DNA from: Pirellulales bacterium
GTDB taxonomy: Bacteria > Planctomycetota > Planctomycetia > Pirellulales > JAIMBC01
Reading direction: 5' to 3'
DNA: 40,297 bases
Assembly (NCBI GenBank): GCA_023511675.1
Contig: JAIMBC010000015.1
Span: 1 to 40,297 of the forward strand
In this document: piece after piece, positions 16,220-24,022 of the stretch
How the letters are laid out: each line of letters begins with the position of its first letter
How positions within the stretch are numbered: the first letter of the stretch is position 1
Translations under genes and position numbers: made by a program
The notes under the pieces: model-generated
Told to the model about the DNA's origin: nothing
Database searches by the model: none
Seen by the model: only the letters and a program-made list of their open reading frames with translations

Positions 16220-17122
16220 TTAACCACAGGCGAAGGCCAGCCAGGCCAGCCAAACCGGCAGGTAGACCAGCGAGCAGACCATCAACACACGTGCAGCCGA
16301 GTGGTCCTTTCTGAAGGCAAAGCGCAGGGCCGCCCCCACCTGTACCAAGCCCACTGCGGCAGGCACGCTTGCCCAGCCGGGCCAGTGTGACGAATCTAGC
16401 AGTGCAGGCAGCGTACCCAGCGGCACCAACAGCATGGAGGCAGCCACGGCCAGGGCGCCGGCCAACTTGCCCATGGGCTCGATAACCGTGACCATCCTCA
16501 ATCCGGCCGCTCTGTATTCTGCTCGATACAGCCAGGCAATGGCCATGAAATGGGGGAATTGCCAGGCGAACAGCACGCCGACCGCGGTGGCGGCCAGTTC
16601 CGGCTTGCGCCCGTCTGCGGCCACCCATCCGACGAGCAGGGGCAACGCGCCTGCCGCAGCGCCCACCACGGTATTCCAGGCTGTGCGCGATTTCAGCGGG
16701 GTGTAGGCGGCCACATACAGCAGCCACGCCAGGCCGCCCCAGGCGGCTGCCCGCGGGTGCACGTACCAGCCCAGCAGCACCACGCCAGCCAGCGTGGAGC
16801 ACAACCCGCTGGCCGCTGCCTCCCAGGCATGCAGCCTGCCCGCAGGAAGGGGCCGAGCGGCCGTCCGTGGCATCAAACGATCTCGAGACCGCTCGAGCAC
16901 CTGGTTCAGGGCACTGGCTCCTGCGGCAACCAGGGCCGTACCCACCAGTGCCCAGGCGAGCCGCACTCCAGATGCCACACCGCCGTAACAGGCCACTGCC
17001 GTGGCAGCGACCGCCGCCAGTTCCAGGGCCACGATGCGCGGCTTGGCCAGCTCTGCATGGTCGATCACGCGCTGCCAGAACCCGCTGCGCACAGCGGCGA
17101 GAGTCAGCGAACTGCTACTCAT
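16220..17122 (-). CDS. ctaB: Protoheme IX farnesyltransferase (heme O synthase)
   Basis: 300 residues from ATG 17122. That start shares one base with the TGA of ctaA (TGATG), suggesting coupled translation; an upstream in-frame ATG at 17143 is possible. Multi-spanning membrane prenyltransferase. The first catalytic motif [20 protein letters not shown] has the usual N-x3-D replaced by Glu at the first acidic position, and the second region [15 protein letters not shown] likewise has Glu for Asp. The enzyme adds farnesyl to heme b to give heme O, the substrate of CtaA. Placement between ctaA and coxC fits biogenesis of a heme A oxidase. Confidence 0.92.
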   Translation of the reverse strand: MSSSSLTLAAVRSGFWQRVIDHAELAKPRIVALELAAVAATAVACYGGVASGVRLAWALVGTALVAAGASALNQVLERSRDRLMPRTAARPLPAGRLHAWEAAASGLCSTLAGVVLLGWYVHPRAAAWGGLAWLLYVAAYTPLKSRTAWNTVVGAAAGALPLLVGWVAADGRKPELAATAVGVLFAWQFPHFMAIAWLYRAEYRAAGLRMVTVIEPMGKLAGALAVAASMLLVPLGTLPALLDSSHWPGWASVPAAVGLVQVGAALRFAFRKDHSAARVLMVCSLVYLPVWLAWLAFACG

Positions 17123-18135
17123 CACGCCGCTCCCCATCGCCATCCTGGAACCACAGCAGCCTCACGCGGCTGCTGCACCAGCCGATGCACCCAGGCTGCC
17201 AGGGCCGCCGCCACGGCCACGATCAACGCCCCGCACGCCACATGCGCTGTGCTCATCACCACCTGGCCCGTGCTTCCCCGCACGACCGTAAATCCCTCGG
17301 CCGCACCAGGCTGCGGTAAAAACGATGGCCAACCATAGTTCACCAGCCACGTGCCCACCCCCAGGCACAGTTGCAAGCCCACCAGGCCCGCCAACCAGTT
17401 TGCCCCCCGCACCAATCGTCCCTCCTGCGCGTGTTGGCGGTGGATCCGCAAGCACAGGCCGAAGCTGTGCCCCGCCACCAACCCCGCGCCCAGCAGATGA
17501 AACAGCATGGCCCCCCGAAACGCCGATGGCGAGGCATCGACCGGCACGTGCCGCACCTGCGAGCCTAGCACGATCTGGAGATAAGCCAGTAGCGCCGTCA
17601 ACAGCGCCAGCCCCCTCAGTTTCGTACAGCGCCCATGCGGCCTGCCAGCCGCTTCCCGCCACGCAGTTGAGGTGGCCACAGCCAGCAACCCGGCGAGCGT
17701 GAAGAAAGCCGGCCCCACACAGGCATGGAGCTGCGCGAGCAGCCGCCTGTCGAGCACCACCCGCATTCCCCCCAGCACATCCTGCACCAGCACGCCGGCA
17801 ACCGCCAGGTAGCCCAACCGCCGCACCCAGCGCCTCGGCTCCGCTCGCCACAGCACCACGCCTAGCGCCACGGCAATCACGTTGATCCCGCCCGCCAACA
17901 GGCGATGCGCATGTTCGATGAAAATATCCCACGGACCGCCTAGCCAGGTGTCCAACGGATACGCCAGCGGATTATACCCGTAGGTGGTAGGCCAGTCGGG
18001 CACCGCCATGCCTGCACGGTAGCTGGTGACCAATCCGCCGACCCACAACAGCGGGAACGTGGCGCACACCAGCACCACGGCCAGGCGGTGGGGCCAGGTA
18101 CTGAACTGGTTTGGCGGCAGATAGGACATGGTCAT
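17122..18135 (-). CDS. ctaA: Heme A synthase (COX15/CtaA family)
   Basis: 337 residues from ATG 18135; ATGs at 18129 and 18159 are alternatives and none has a strong SD. Eight transmembrane helices in two four-helix halves. Heme-ligand histidines are visible in FIEHAHRLLAG, LAQLHACVGP, LFHLLGAGLVAGHS and STAHVACGA; the first helix ends with GGLVTSYRAGMAVPDWP, the conserved segment after TM1. The enzyme oxidises the heme O methyl group to formyl, giving heme A for CoxA. It lies between coxA and ctaB. Confidence 0.9.
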   Translation of the reverse strand: MTMSYLPPNQFSTWPHRLAVVLVCATFPLLWVGGLVTSYRAGMAVPDWPTTYGYNPLAYPLDTWLGGPWDIFIEHAHRLLAGGINVIAVALGVVLWRAEPRRWVRRLGYLAVAGVLVQDVLGGMRVVLDRRLLAQLHACVGPAFFTLAGLLAVATSTAWREAAGRPHGRCTKLRGLALLTALLAYLQIVLGSQVRHVPVDASPSAFRGAMLFHLLGAGLVAGHSFGLCLRIHRQHAQEGRLVRGANWLAGLVGLQLCLGVGTWLVNYGWPSFLPQPGAAEGFTVVRGSTGQVVMSTAHVACGALIVAVAAALAAWVHRLVQQPREAAVVPGWRWGAA

Positions 18136-18212
18136 GCGATCTTCATGCAGCGCTTGCATAGGCAGCCAGGCCTGGGACGGCACCCACGGCGGCGAGCCGG
18201 CGGCACCGCTTG

Positions 18213-20033
18213 TCATGCATGCTGCTGGGCCTGTGCGTGCGACGCCTCTCCCTGCCCCGCCGGAGGCGGCTGCCACTGCGGATAATAATCTTCTGTTGTT
18301 TCGGGCGAGCTGTACTCGTACGGTCCGCGGTACACGACCGGCTGGACATCGAAGTTGCCGTGCCCCGGCGGGCTGGGAGCCAGCCATTCCAGGCTGTTGG
18401 CGTGCCACGGATTGCGGCCGCAGCGCGGCCCGCGAAAGATGCTGTAGAACAAGTTGATCGCAAAAATGATCTGCACGGCCCCCATTCCCAGGGCACAGTA
18501 GGTAATGAACTGATTCATGCCCAGCAGATGGCGGAACGTGGCGTAGTGATAGGGATCCGCCAGCCGCCTGGGAAATCCGCCGGCGCCGAGCAGGTGCATG
18601 GTAAAGAACGTGCCATTGAAAAAGATGAAGGAGAGCAAGAAATGCACCTTCCCCCAGAACTCATTCATCATGCGGCCGAACATCTTGGGAAACCAGAAAT
18701 AGATGCCGCCGAACACGCCGAAGGCGGTGCCGCCGAACAACACATAGTGGATGTGCGCCACGATGAAATAGGTATCGTGGATGAAGATGTCGATCGGCGT
18801 GGCCGCCATGAAAATCCCGGACAACCCGCCGATGATGAACATCGATACGAAGGACATGGCAAACAGCATGGGCGTGGTGAACTGGATCTTGCCGCCCCAC
18901 AGCGTGGCCAGCCAGTTGAATGTCTTGACAGCACTGGGCAGGGCAATCATGATCGTGGACACCATGAACATGGCGCCCAGCGCGGGGTTCATCCCGGACA
19001 TGAACATATGGTGCCCCCACACGATGAACCCCAGTCCCGCAATGCCGCAGATCGAGTACACCATGGGCTTGTAGCCGAACAAGGGCTTGCGGGCAAAGCA
19101 GCTTATGATATCGGACACCATGCCCATCGCCGGCAGGATCATGATGTACACCGCCGGATGCGAATAGAACCAGAACAAATGCTGCCACAGCAGCGGCTGG
19201 CCCCCGCCCGCCGCCACCCCCTCGTTGTTGATCACCAGCCCCTCGGGAATGAAAAAGCCCGTTCGCACCGTCCGGTCTAGAAGCTGCATGAACAGCGCCG
19301 CCGTCAGCACCGGCAGCGCGAAGGCCTGGAGCACGGCCGTGATGAACATGCCCCAGATCGTCATGGGCAGACGGAACATGGTCATGCCCGGGGCACGCAT
19401 CTGGATGATGGTGGTCATGTAATTTACGGACCCCATCATCGAGGAAATGCCCACGAACACCAGCGCCAGCACCCACAGCGTTTGTCCAGCCTGGCTGGCC
19501 GGCGCGGCTCCGTGCGCCACAGAAAGAGGCGGATACCCTGTCCAGCCGGCTGCCGAGGCGCCCCCCGGCACGAAAAAGCTGATCGTCATCAGCACGAACG
19601 CAGGCCACATCACCCAGTAACTCAACATGTTCAAGGTGGGAAAGGCCATGTCGTCCGCGCCGATCATCAGCGGGATCAGAAAGTTGCCGAAGGCGCCCGC
19701 CAGAATGGGAATGATCACAAAAAAGATCATCACCGTGGCGTGCATGGTGAACAGCATCGTGTAGAACTCGGGAGAGATCTGGTTCCCCTCCGCCGAGAAC
19801 AGCAGCCGGCCCACGATCGGCATCCCCTGCCAGGGAAACGCAAGCTGCCAGCGCACCGCCAGCGCCAGCAATCCCCCCACGATGAACCACAGCAAGGTGG
19901 AAAAGAGAAATTGCAGCCCGATCACCTTGTGATCGCGCGAGAATACATAGGTGGCCAGGAACTTCGCCACCGGCATGGCCGGGGCGGCTGCGGCGGCGCC
20001 AGCATGCGTATGGGGAACAGCAGGACTGCTCAT
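18213..20033 (-). CDS. coxA: Cytochrome c oxidase subunit I, heme-copper oxidase type A2
   Basis: 606 residues from ATG 20033 with AGAGG 6 nt upstream. Twelve transmembrane helices of the A family. Visible landmarks: low-spin heme ligand in LFTMHATVMIFF; CuB helix WFYSHPAVYIMILPAMG, containing the His-Tyr pair; two CuB His in WGHHMFMSGM; and HDTYFIVAHIHYVLFGG with heme ligands. The proton-channel Glu of the usual GHPEVY motif is absent and the YSHPxVY signature of the A2 subfamily is present instead. The C-terminus is a Pro/Tyr/Gln-rich cytoplasmic tail. It catalyses O2 reduction to water with proton pumping and forms a complex with CoxB, CoxC and CoxD, all in this operon. Confidence 0.96.
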   Translation of the reverse strand: MSSPAVPHTHAGAAAAAPAMPVAKFLATYVFSRDHKVIGLQFLFSTLLWFIVGGLLALAVRWQLAFPWQGMPIVGRLLFSAEGNQISPEFYTMLFTMHATVMIFFVIIPILAGAFGNFLIPLMIGADDMAFPTLNMLSYWVMWPAFVLMTISFFVPGGASAAGWTGYPPLSVAHGAAPASQAGQTLWVLALVFVGISSMMGSVNYMTTIIQMRAPGMTMFRLPMTIWGMFITAVLQAFALPVLTAALFMQLLDRTVRTGFFIPEGLVINNEGVAAGGGQPLLWQHLFWFYSHPAVYIMILPAMGMVSDIISCFARKPLFGYKPMVYSICGIAGLGFIVWGHHMFMSGMNPALGAMFMVSTIMIALPSAVKTFNWLATLWGGKIQFTTPMLFAMSFVSMFIIGGLSGIFMAATPIDIFIHDTYFIVAHIHYVLFGGTAFGVFGGIYFWFPKMFGRMMNEFWGKVHFLLSFIFFNGTFFTMHLLGAGGFPRRLADPYHYATFRHLLGMNQFITYCALGMGAVQIIFAINLFYSIFRGPRCGRNPWHANSLEWLAPSPPGHGNFDVQPVVYRGPYEYSSPETTEDYYPQWQPPPAGQGEASHAQAQQHA

Positions 20034-20043
20034 GAGCGGCCTC

Positions 20044-20817
20044 TCACTCACTCTCCTCAACTTCGGGTTCCTGGGTTGCCTCCTGGGCAGCGGCCGTTTC
20101 CGCCAGCCACTGCTGGAAGGCGGACGCACTCTGTACGGTCAGCCGGCCCTTCATCTTGTAGTGCCCCCAACCGCACAACTCGGCGCACACCAGGTCGAAC
20201 TCGCCCACATCGCGGGCCCGAAACCACACGGGAATCTTCATGCCAGGCACGGCATCTTGCTTGATGCGCAGGTTGGGTAGGAAGAAACTGTGCAGCACGT
20301 CCTGGCTCTTGAGGGTAATCAGAATATCGCGGTCCACGGGCACGTGCAGGTCGTTGACCACATGCACGTCGTCCAGCGTGTCGAATCGCCCGTCCGCTCC
20401 GGGATACCGGATCCGCCACTCGAACTGCCGCGCGGTGACCTCCGCCAGCACTGGCACATCCGGCTGCCGCATTTTTACATCCGCCCACGCATTCATCTGG
20501 TAGATGGCAATGAACACGAGCGTTGCCGCCGGCGCCAGCGTCCAGAGCACCTCGACATCATGGCTGCCGTGGGTGAACCTGACGGGCTGCATGTTCGTCC
20601 TGCCGTCATACTTCCAGGCGAACCAGAACAGCGCCAGCTCCGTGGCCACAAACACGGCACCGGTGAGCGTCAGCACAAAATAGAACAAGTGGTCGATCTG
20701 CCACCCGTGGTCCGAAATGTCCCGTGGCAGCCAGTAGCCGGCGCCGGGCGCCCAGGCAAAAGCCGCCACGCCCAGCACCGGCACGGCCAGAAACAGCAAG
20801 CACCAGAACTTGTTCAT
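20044..20817 (-). CDS. coxB: Cytochrome c oxidase subunit II (CuA subunit)
   Basis: 257 residues. Two transmembrane helices (about 44-68 and 90-108) precede a periplasmic cupredoxin domain. All CuA ligands are present: His176 in DVLHSFFLPNLR, then Cys211, Glu213, Cys215, His219 and Met222 in CAELCGWGHYKM. There is no fused cytochrome c domain; a separate diheme lipoprotein gene lies directly upstream and overlaps the start by 4 bp (ATGA). A short acidic tail ends the protein. CuA receives electrons from the cytochrome c partner and passes them to heme a in CoxA. Confidence 0.96.
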   Translation of the reverse strand: MNKFWCLLFLAVPVLGVAAFAWAPGAGYWLPRDISDHGWQIDHLFYFVLTLTGAVFVATELALFWFAWKYDGRTNMQPVRFTHGSHDVEVLWTLAPAATLVFIAIYQMNAWADVKMRQPDVPVLAEVTARQFEWRIRYPGADGRFDTLDDVHVVNDLHVPVDRDILITLKSQDVLHSFFLPNLRIKQDAVPGMKIPVWFRARDVGEFDLVCAELCGWGHYKMKGRLTVQSASAFQQWLAETAAAQEATQEPEVEESE

Positions 20818-22214
20818 GGCAGACTCCCTGACTGGCGGCTGCGCTGGGTTAACTGCCGCGGCGGCGGCACGGCCACCTGGCCCTCATAGGGTAGCGAGCG
20901 GATGTAATCCACCACGCTCCAGATTTCCTCTTCGCTCAAAGTGGCCTCCCGGCCGGGACTGGGACCGGCGCCGGGCATGGGACCACCATAGATGCCCGTG
21001 TAGATGCGGCGGAACAAGTCCAGTGGACGACGCCCGCCACGATAGATGCCCAACCGCAGGTTCCGCGGCCGCAGTTGCTGCCGGGGCAAAACCCAGGTCG
21101 CCGCCTCGGCACCGAATTTCTCGGGATCCTTGTCCTTGTTCCAGTCATCGTACAGCTTGTCTTCGCTATCGCCCAGGCCCGTGGGACCATGGCATTTCAC
21201 ACAGGCGGCCTTCTCGCCGGCAAACAACTTGCGGCCCCGCTCGATGGACTCGGCCAGCAGGCGCGCCTTCTCCGCGGGATCCGTGGCGGCCACATGTGCC
21301 GGCTGCGTCTGCGGCCGGACCACATGCTCGGCCGCCGACGACCAGCTCTCGGCCGACTCCGCCAGAAACTCCACCAGCGTGCTGCGGCTGAGTTCCAGGT
21401 CCTCCTCGTCCACGAACAGGTAGCGGGCCATCGCCAGCTCGACCTCGCCGCGCATGCTCAGGTACTTGACATATTCCACCAGCGCTTCGCGCTCATCCAG
21501 CGGCAGCAATTTGAACGACGGCATGGCAGTGCCAGGAATGCCCTCAGTCAGCGTGTGCAACAGGTCGGCGTCCGTGGGCTTGGCAGCGAACTCCGTCGAT
21601 TTGAACTTAAACTTGCCCTGGCGATAGTCTCGCGGGTAGGGATTGAGGAACACGGCGGTCGGCCCCGCGCCGTCTCCCGAGATGCCGTGGCAATGCACGC
21701 AGTGCTGCCGGTACAGCCCGCGGCGCACATTGCTGTTGACCGTCTGCGCCGGTCCTGCGGCGAGGCGGATCTTCTTGATGTCCAACCCCGACTCCGGGAA
21801 CACATACGGTTCGTCCGGCGTACCGAACAGTGCCACAAGCGCCGTGTTCAAGATCTTGAGTTTCTTGATCTTGTCGCGCTTGAGTTTTAAGACTTCCTCG
21901 GTACCCGCATCCAGGGCAGCGCCGAAGTTCGCTTCCAGTTGCTCGATCTTCTGGGGATCCTTTTCCCGCCGCATCTCCTCCAGCAGTCCCTGGCGTACCT
22001 GTTCGCGCTCCCGGCCCGTAATGCGGAATTCGTCCGGATCCTTGTCCGGCGTCTCACGGATGATGTCCTCCATGTTCAGCCGGAACTGAGGCGCACTCAG
22101 GCCGCCGCAGCCGGCGGCCGCCGCCAGCCACAGCAGGGCACAGCACGTCGCGGCCCGGCGGCGCCGCCCCTCAAGCGCTACCCGCCGCCGCTCGCCTGCA
22201 TCGCTTGGGCACAT
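20814..22214 (-). CDS. Diheme c-type cytochrome lipoprotein, likely electron donor to CuA
   Basis: 466 residues from ATG 22214, chosen for GAGAGGG 4-5 nt upstream; an alternative ATG at 22238 overlaps the previous gene (ATGA). A basic N-terminus and hydrophobic stretch end in the lipobox LAAAAGC (Cys36), so the protein is probably lipid-anchored outside the inner membrane. A charged region (about 45-150) leads to heme motif 1 CVHCH in RQHCVHCHGISGDGAG with distal-Met region TAMPSF, and later heme motif 2 CVKCH in KAACVKCHGPTGLG with Met in YGGPMPGAGPS. The two domains are separated by about 170 residues. The 4-bp overlap with coxB suggests it feeds CuA in the way of fused caa3 cytochromes. 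Confidence 0.92.
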   Translation of the reverse strand: MCPSDAGERRRVALEGRRRRAATCCALLWLAAAAGCGGLSAPQFRLNMEDIIRETPDKDPDEFRITGREREQVRQGLLEEMRREKDPQKIEQLEANFGAALDAGTEEVLKLKRDKIKKLKILNTALVALFGTPDEPYVFPESGLDIKKIRLAAGPAQTVNSNVRRGLYRQHCVHCHGISGDGAGPTAVFLNPYPRDYRQGKFKFKSTEFAAKPTDADLLHTLTEGIPGTAMPSFKLLPLDEREALVEYVKYLSMRGEVELAMARYLFVDEEDLELSRSTLVEFLAESAESWSSAAEHVVRPQTQPAHVAATDPAEKARLLAESIERGRKLFAGEKAACVKCHGPTGLGDSEDKLYDDWNKDKDPEKFGAEAATWVLPRQQLRPRNLRLGIYRGGRRPLDLFRRIYTGIYGGPMPGAGPSPGREATLSEEEIWSVVDYIRSLPYEGQVAVPPPRQLTQRSRQSGSLP

Positions 22215-22237
22215 CGCACCCTCTCTGTTCTTGCTCA

Positions 22238-23116
22238 TCACAAGCCGAACGCCCCCACGGGAACCTGGATCACGCCGAGGTCCAGGACTCCGTCCGGCGG
22301 AATGGTCACCTGAAAGCGACCCCGTTTCCAATCGGGACGCGCCTGCAGACCGCTTTGGGCCCGCGCATGCCAAACCTGGAACTCGATCGGCTCGCCCGCC
22401 GGCAGGTCGGCAATCTCAAAGGATCCGTCCGGGCCTGTGACGGCATAGTACGGATCGTTGCGTGCGATCACATATGCGCTCATCCAGGGATGGATGCTGC
22501 AGACCACCTGCGACGGCAAGGCAAGCTGCTTGACATACGTGTACGTCGCCGATGCGAACGGGGCCAGCGTGAGATTGGAAGGCGGGTTGCCCGGAGCGTC
22601 GATCTTCGTGTTGTGCGAGACGGGGTCGCTATTCTTGACCAGCATGGTCTGGCCCACGCGCAACGCCAGCACGGGCGAGAGGAACACGCACTTCTTTTGA
22701 TCGAACAGCGCCGGCCCCGCCTCCGCGGGGATCTCCGGGTTCTTCACGCGGCTAACCTTGCGGGCAAAGATCAGCACGTCGGCGATCCCCTTGGAGCCCG
22801 AGTCCACTTGGAGAGAGGGGTCGGGCACCACGCTGCCGCAAGCGGCAGGATCCTTGCCCTGGGTGTCCAGGGCGGGCAACTGCGGGATTTGGCCGTCCAA
22901 CTGGAACACGCCCTTCAGCGTGCCCCAGCCGGCACCGGTGGTTGCCTGTTCGGCTGTGGCCTCCGAATCGCCTCCCTCTTGCGCGGTGCGCAACGCCAGG
23001 GCCTGCTGCATGTCTGGCGCAATGTCTGCGTCGGCCGTGGAGCGTGCGCAGCCGCCGGCCGCAACGGCCAGCCCGACACACGCCGCTAGCTTCAGCCACA
23101 GTTTGCCAAAGGACAT
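22238..23116 (-). CDS. Cupredoxin-like lipoprotein, second of a tandem pair
   Basis: 292 residues; AGGAGG lies 9 nt before ATG 23116. The signal peptide ends in a lipobox-like AAGGC (Cys23). A variable spacer precedes a beta-rich module starting LKGVFQLDGQIP. Key segments are KNSDPVSHNTKID, VVCSIHPWMSAYV and the terminal GPDGSFEIADLPAGEPIEFQVWH. His, Cys, His and Met in these motifs resemble a type-1 copper ligand set (methylamine-utilisation/plastocyanin-like proteins), though the spacing is not the classical C-x4-H. It is about 40% similar by eye to the gene upstream. A role as a soluble or lipid-tethered electron carrier or copper binder in the operon is inferred. Confidence 0.75.
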   Translation of the reverse strand: MSFGKLWLKLAACVGLAVAAGGCARSTADADIAPDMQQALALRTAQEGGDSEATAEQATTGAGWGTLKGVFQLDGQIPQLPALDTQGKDPAACGSVVPDPSLQVDSGSKGIADVLIFARKVSRVKNPEIPAEAGPALFDQKKCVFLSPVLALRVGQTMLVKNSDPVSHNTKIDAPGNPPSNLTLAPFASATYTYVKQLALPSQVVCSIHPWMSAYVIARNDPYYAVTGPDGSFEIADLPAGEPIEFQVWHARAQSGLQARPDWKRGRFQVTIPPDGVLDLGVIQVPVGAFGL

Positions 23117-23155
23117 CGGCGATTTCCTCCTCTTGCGCTCCCCGCTTCCGTCCAG

Positions 23156-23989
23156 CTAGCGGCCCTCGAAATAGCTGAGACTCACCTTGATCTCCTGTCC
23201 CACGTCGTTGACCCCCTCGGCGATCTTCAGCTTCACCTGCGAACTCTTCTTGGTGACCTTCGTGGCAGCCGTCTTGGGCTTGACGCTGAGCACGAGTTTG
23301 CCGTCTTTCTGTTGCGCAGCCCCCATCAGATAGCCCGAACGTTCGTGCCAGAGCTGGAAGGTATGCTCACCCACCGGCACATTCTTGATCTCGAAGGAGC
23401 CATCCGGCCCGGACACTGCGGCGTACGGGTGGTCCAGCGGCAGCACCCAGGCCTTCATCCAGCCGTGAATGCTGCACGTAACCGTTTGAGGCAGGCCCTG
23501 AGACTTCTTGAACTGCCAGGGCACCTGCCCGCCCGCGGGAATCAGCGGGTTGGTCGGCGTGTCTCCCAGCGGATCGATCTTCGAATTGTGCGCCACGGGG
23601 TCCGAATTCTTCAAGAGCAGGGTTTGCCTGAGCCAAACCGTCTGCGCGTGAGGCACGAAGTGACAGTTGACATTGTCCAGCACGCGCTCTTCCTTGGCCA
23701 CGGCTTCATAGTCGGGATGGATGGCAATCTTCTGATTGCGCTCCAGCACCACATAGATGAACACGTTCGCCAGCCCATTGCCATCGCCGACGACCAGCTC
23801 CTCGCTGAACATTTTTTCCTTGCCGCACACCTCCTGGTCCTTGTTGACGTCCAGTTCGACGGGCGGCGGGGCGGTGCCATCCAGAACGAAGCGGCCCTTG
23901 AGGTCTCCCCATTTCTGGCCGCGGGCCGTACCGCCGGCACTCAGCAGCAAGACCGTGGCGAGGCAAATCAGCGTACAATGGCGCAACAT
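23156..23989 (-). CDS. Cupredoxin-like exported protein, first of a tandem pair
   Basis: 277 residues; AGGAG lies 8 nt before ATG 23989. A Sec signal peptide (1-24) without lipobox is followed directly by the module LKGRFVLDGTAPPP. Shared with its neighbour are KNSDPVAHNSKIDPLGDTP, TVTCSIHGWMKAWVLPLDHPYAAV, GPDGSFEIKNVPVGEHTFQLWHE and a C-terminal beta segment that here is Lys-rich (KTAATKVTKKSSQVKLK). Candidate copper ligands are His in AHN and Cys, His, Met in CSIHGWM. The pair arose by tandem duplication. It follows the octaheme cytochrome by 33 bp and precedes the diheme cytochrome, so a redox or copper-supply role is likely. Confidence 0.75.
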   Translation of the reverse strand: MLRHCTLICLATVLLLSAGGTARGQKWGDLKGRFVLDGTAPPPVELDVNKDQEVCGKEKMFSEELVVGDGNGLANVFIYVVLERNQKIAIHPDYEAVAKEERVLDNVNCHFVPHAQTVWLRQTLLLKNSDPVAHNSKIDPLGDTPTNPLIPAGGQVPWQFKKSQGLPQTVTCSIHGWMKAWVLPLDHPYAAVSGPDGSFEIKNVPVGEHTFQLWHERSGYLMGAAQQKDGKLVLSVKPKTAATKVTKKSSQVKLKIAEGVNDVGQEIKVSLSYFEGR

Positions 23990-24022
23990 GGTCCGTTCTC
24001 CTGTTTGAGGGAGGCTGTCCGG

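Noticed and set aside
15165-16802. CoxC frame extended by about 200 codons into ctaB
   Set aside because: The extension overlaps ctaB in another frame, while ATG 16199 has an SD-like sequence and begins the normal His-rich CoxC N-terminus.
18210-19280. Long plus-strand frame opposite coxA
   Set aside because: Antisense shadow of an unambiguous heme-copper oxidase gene.
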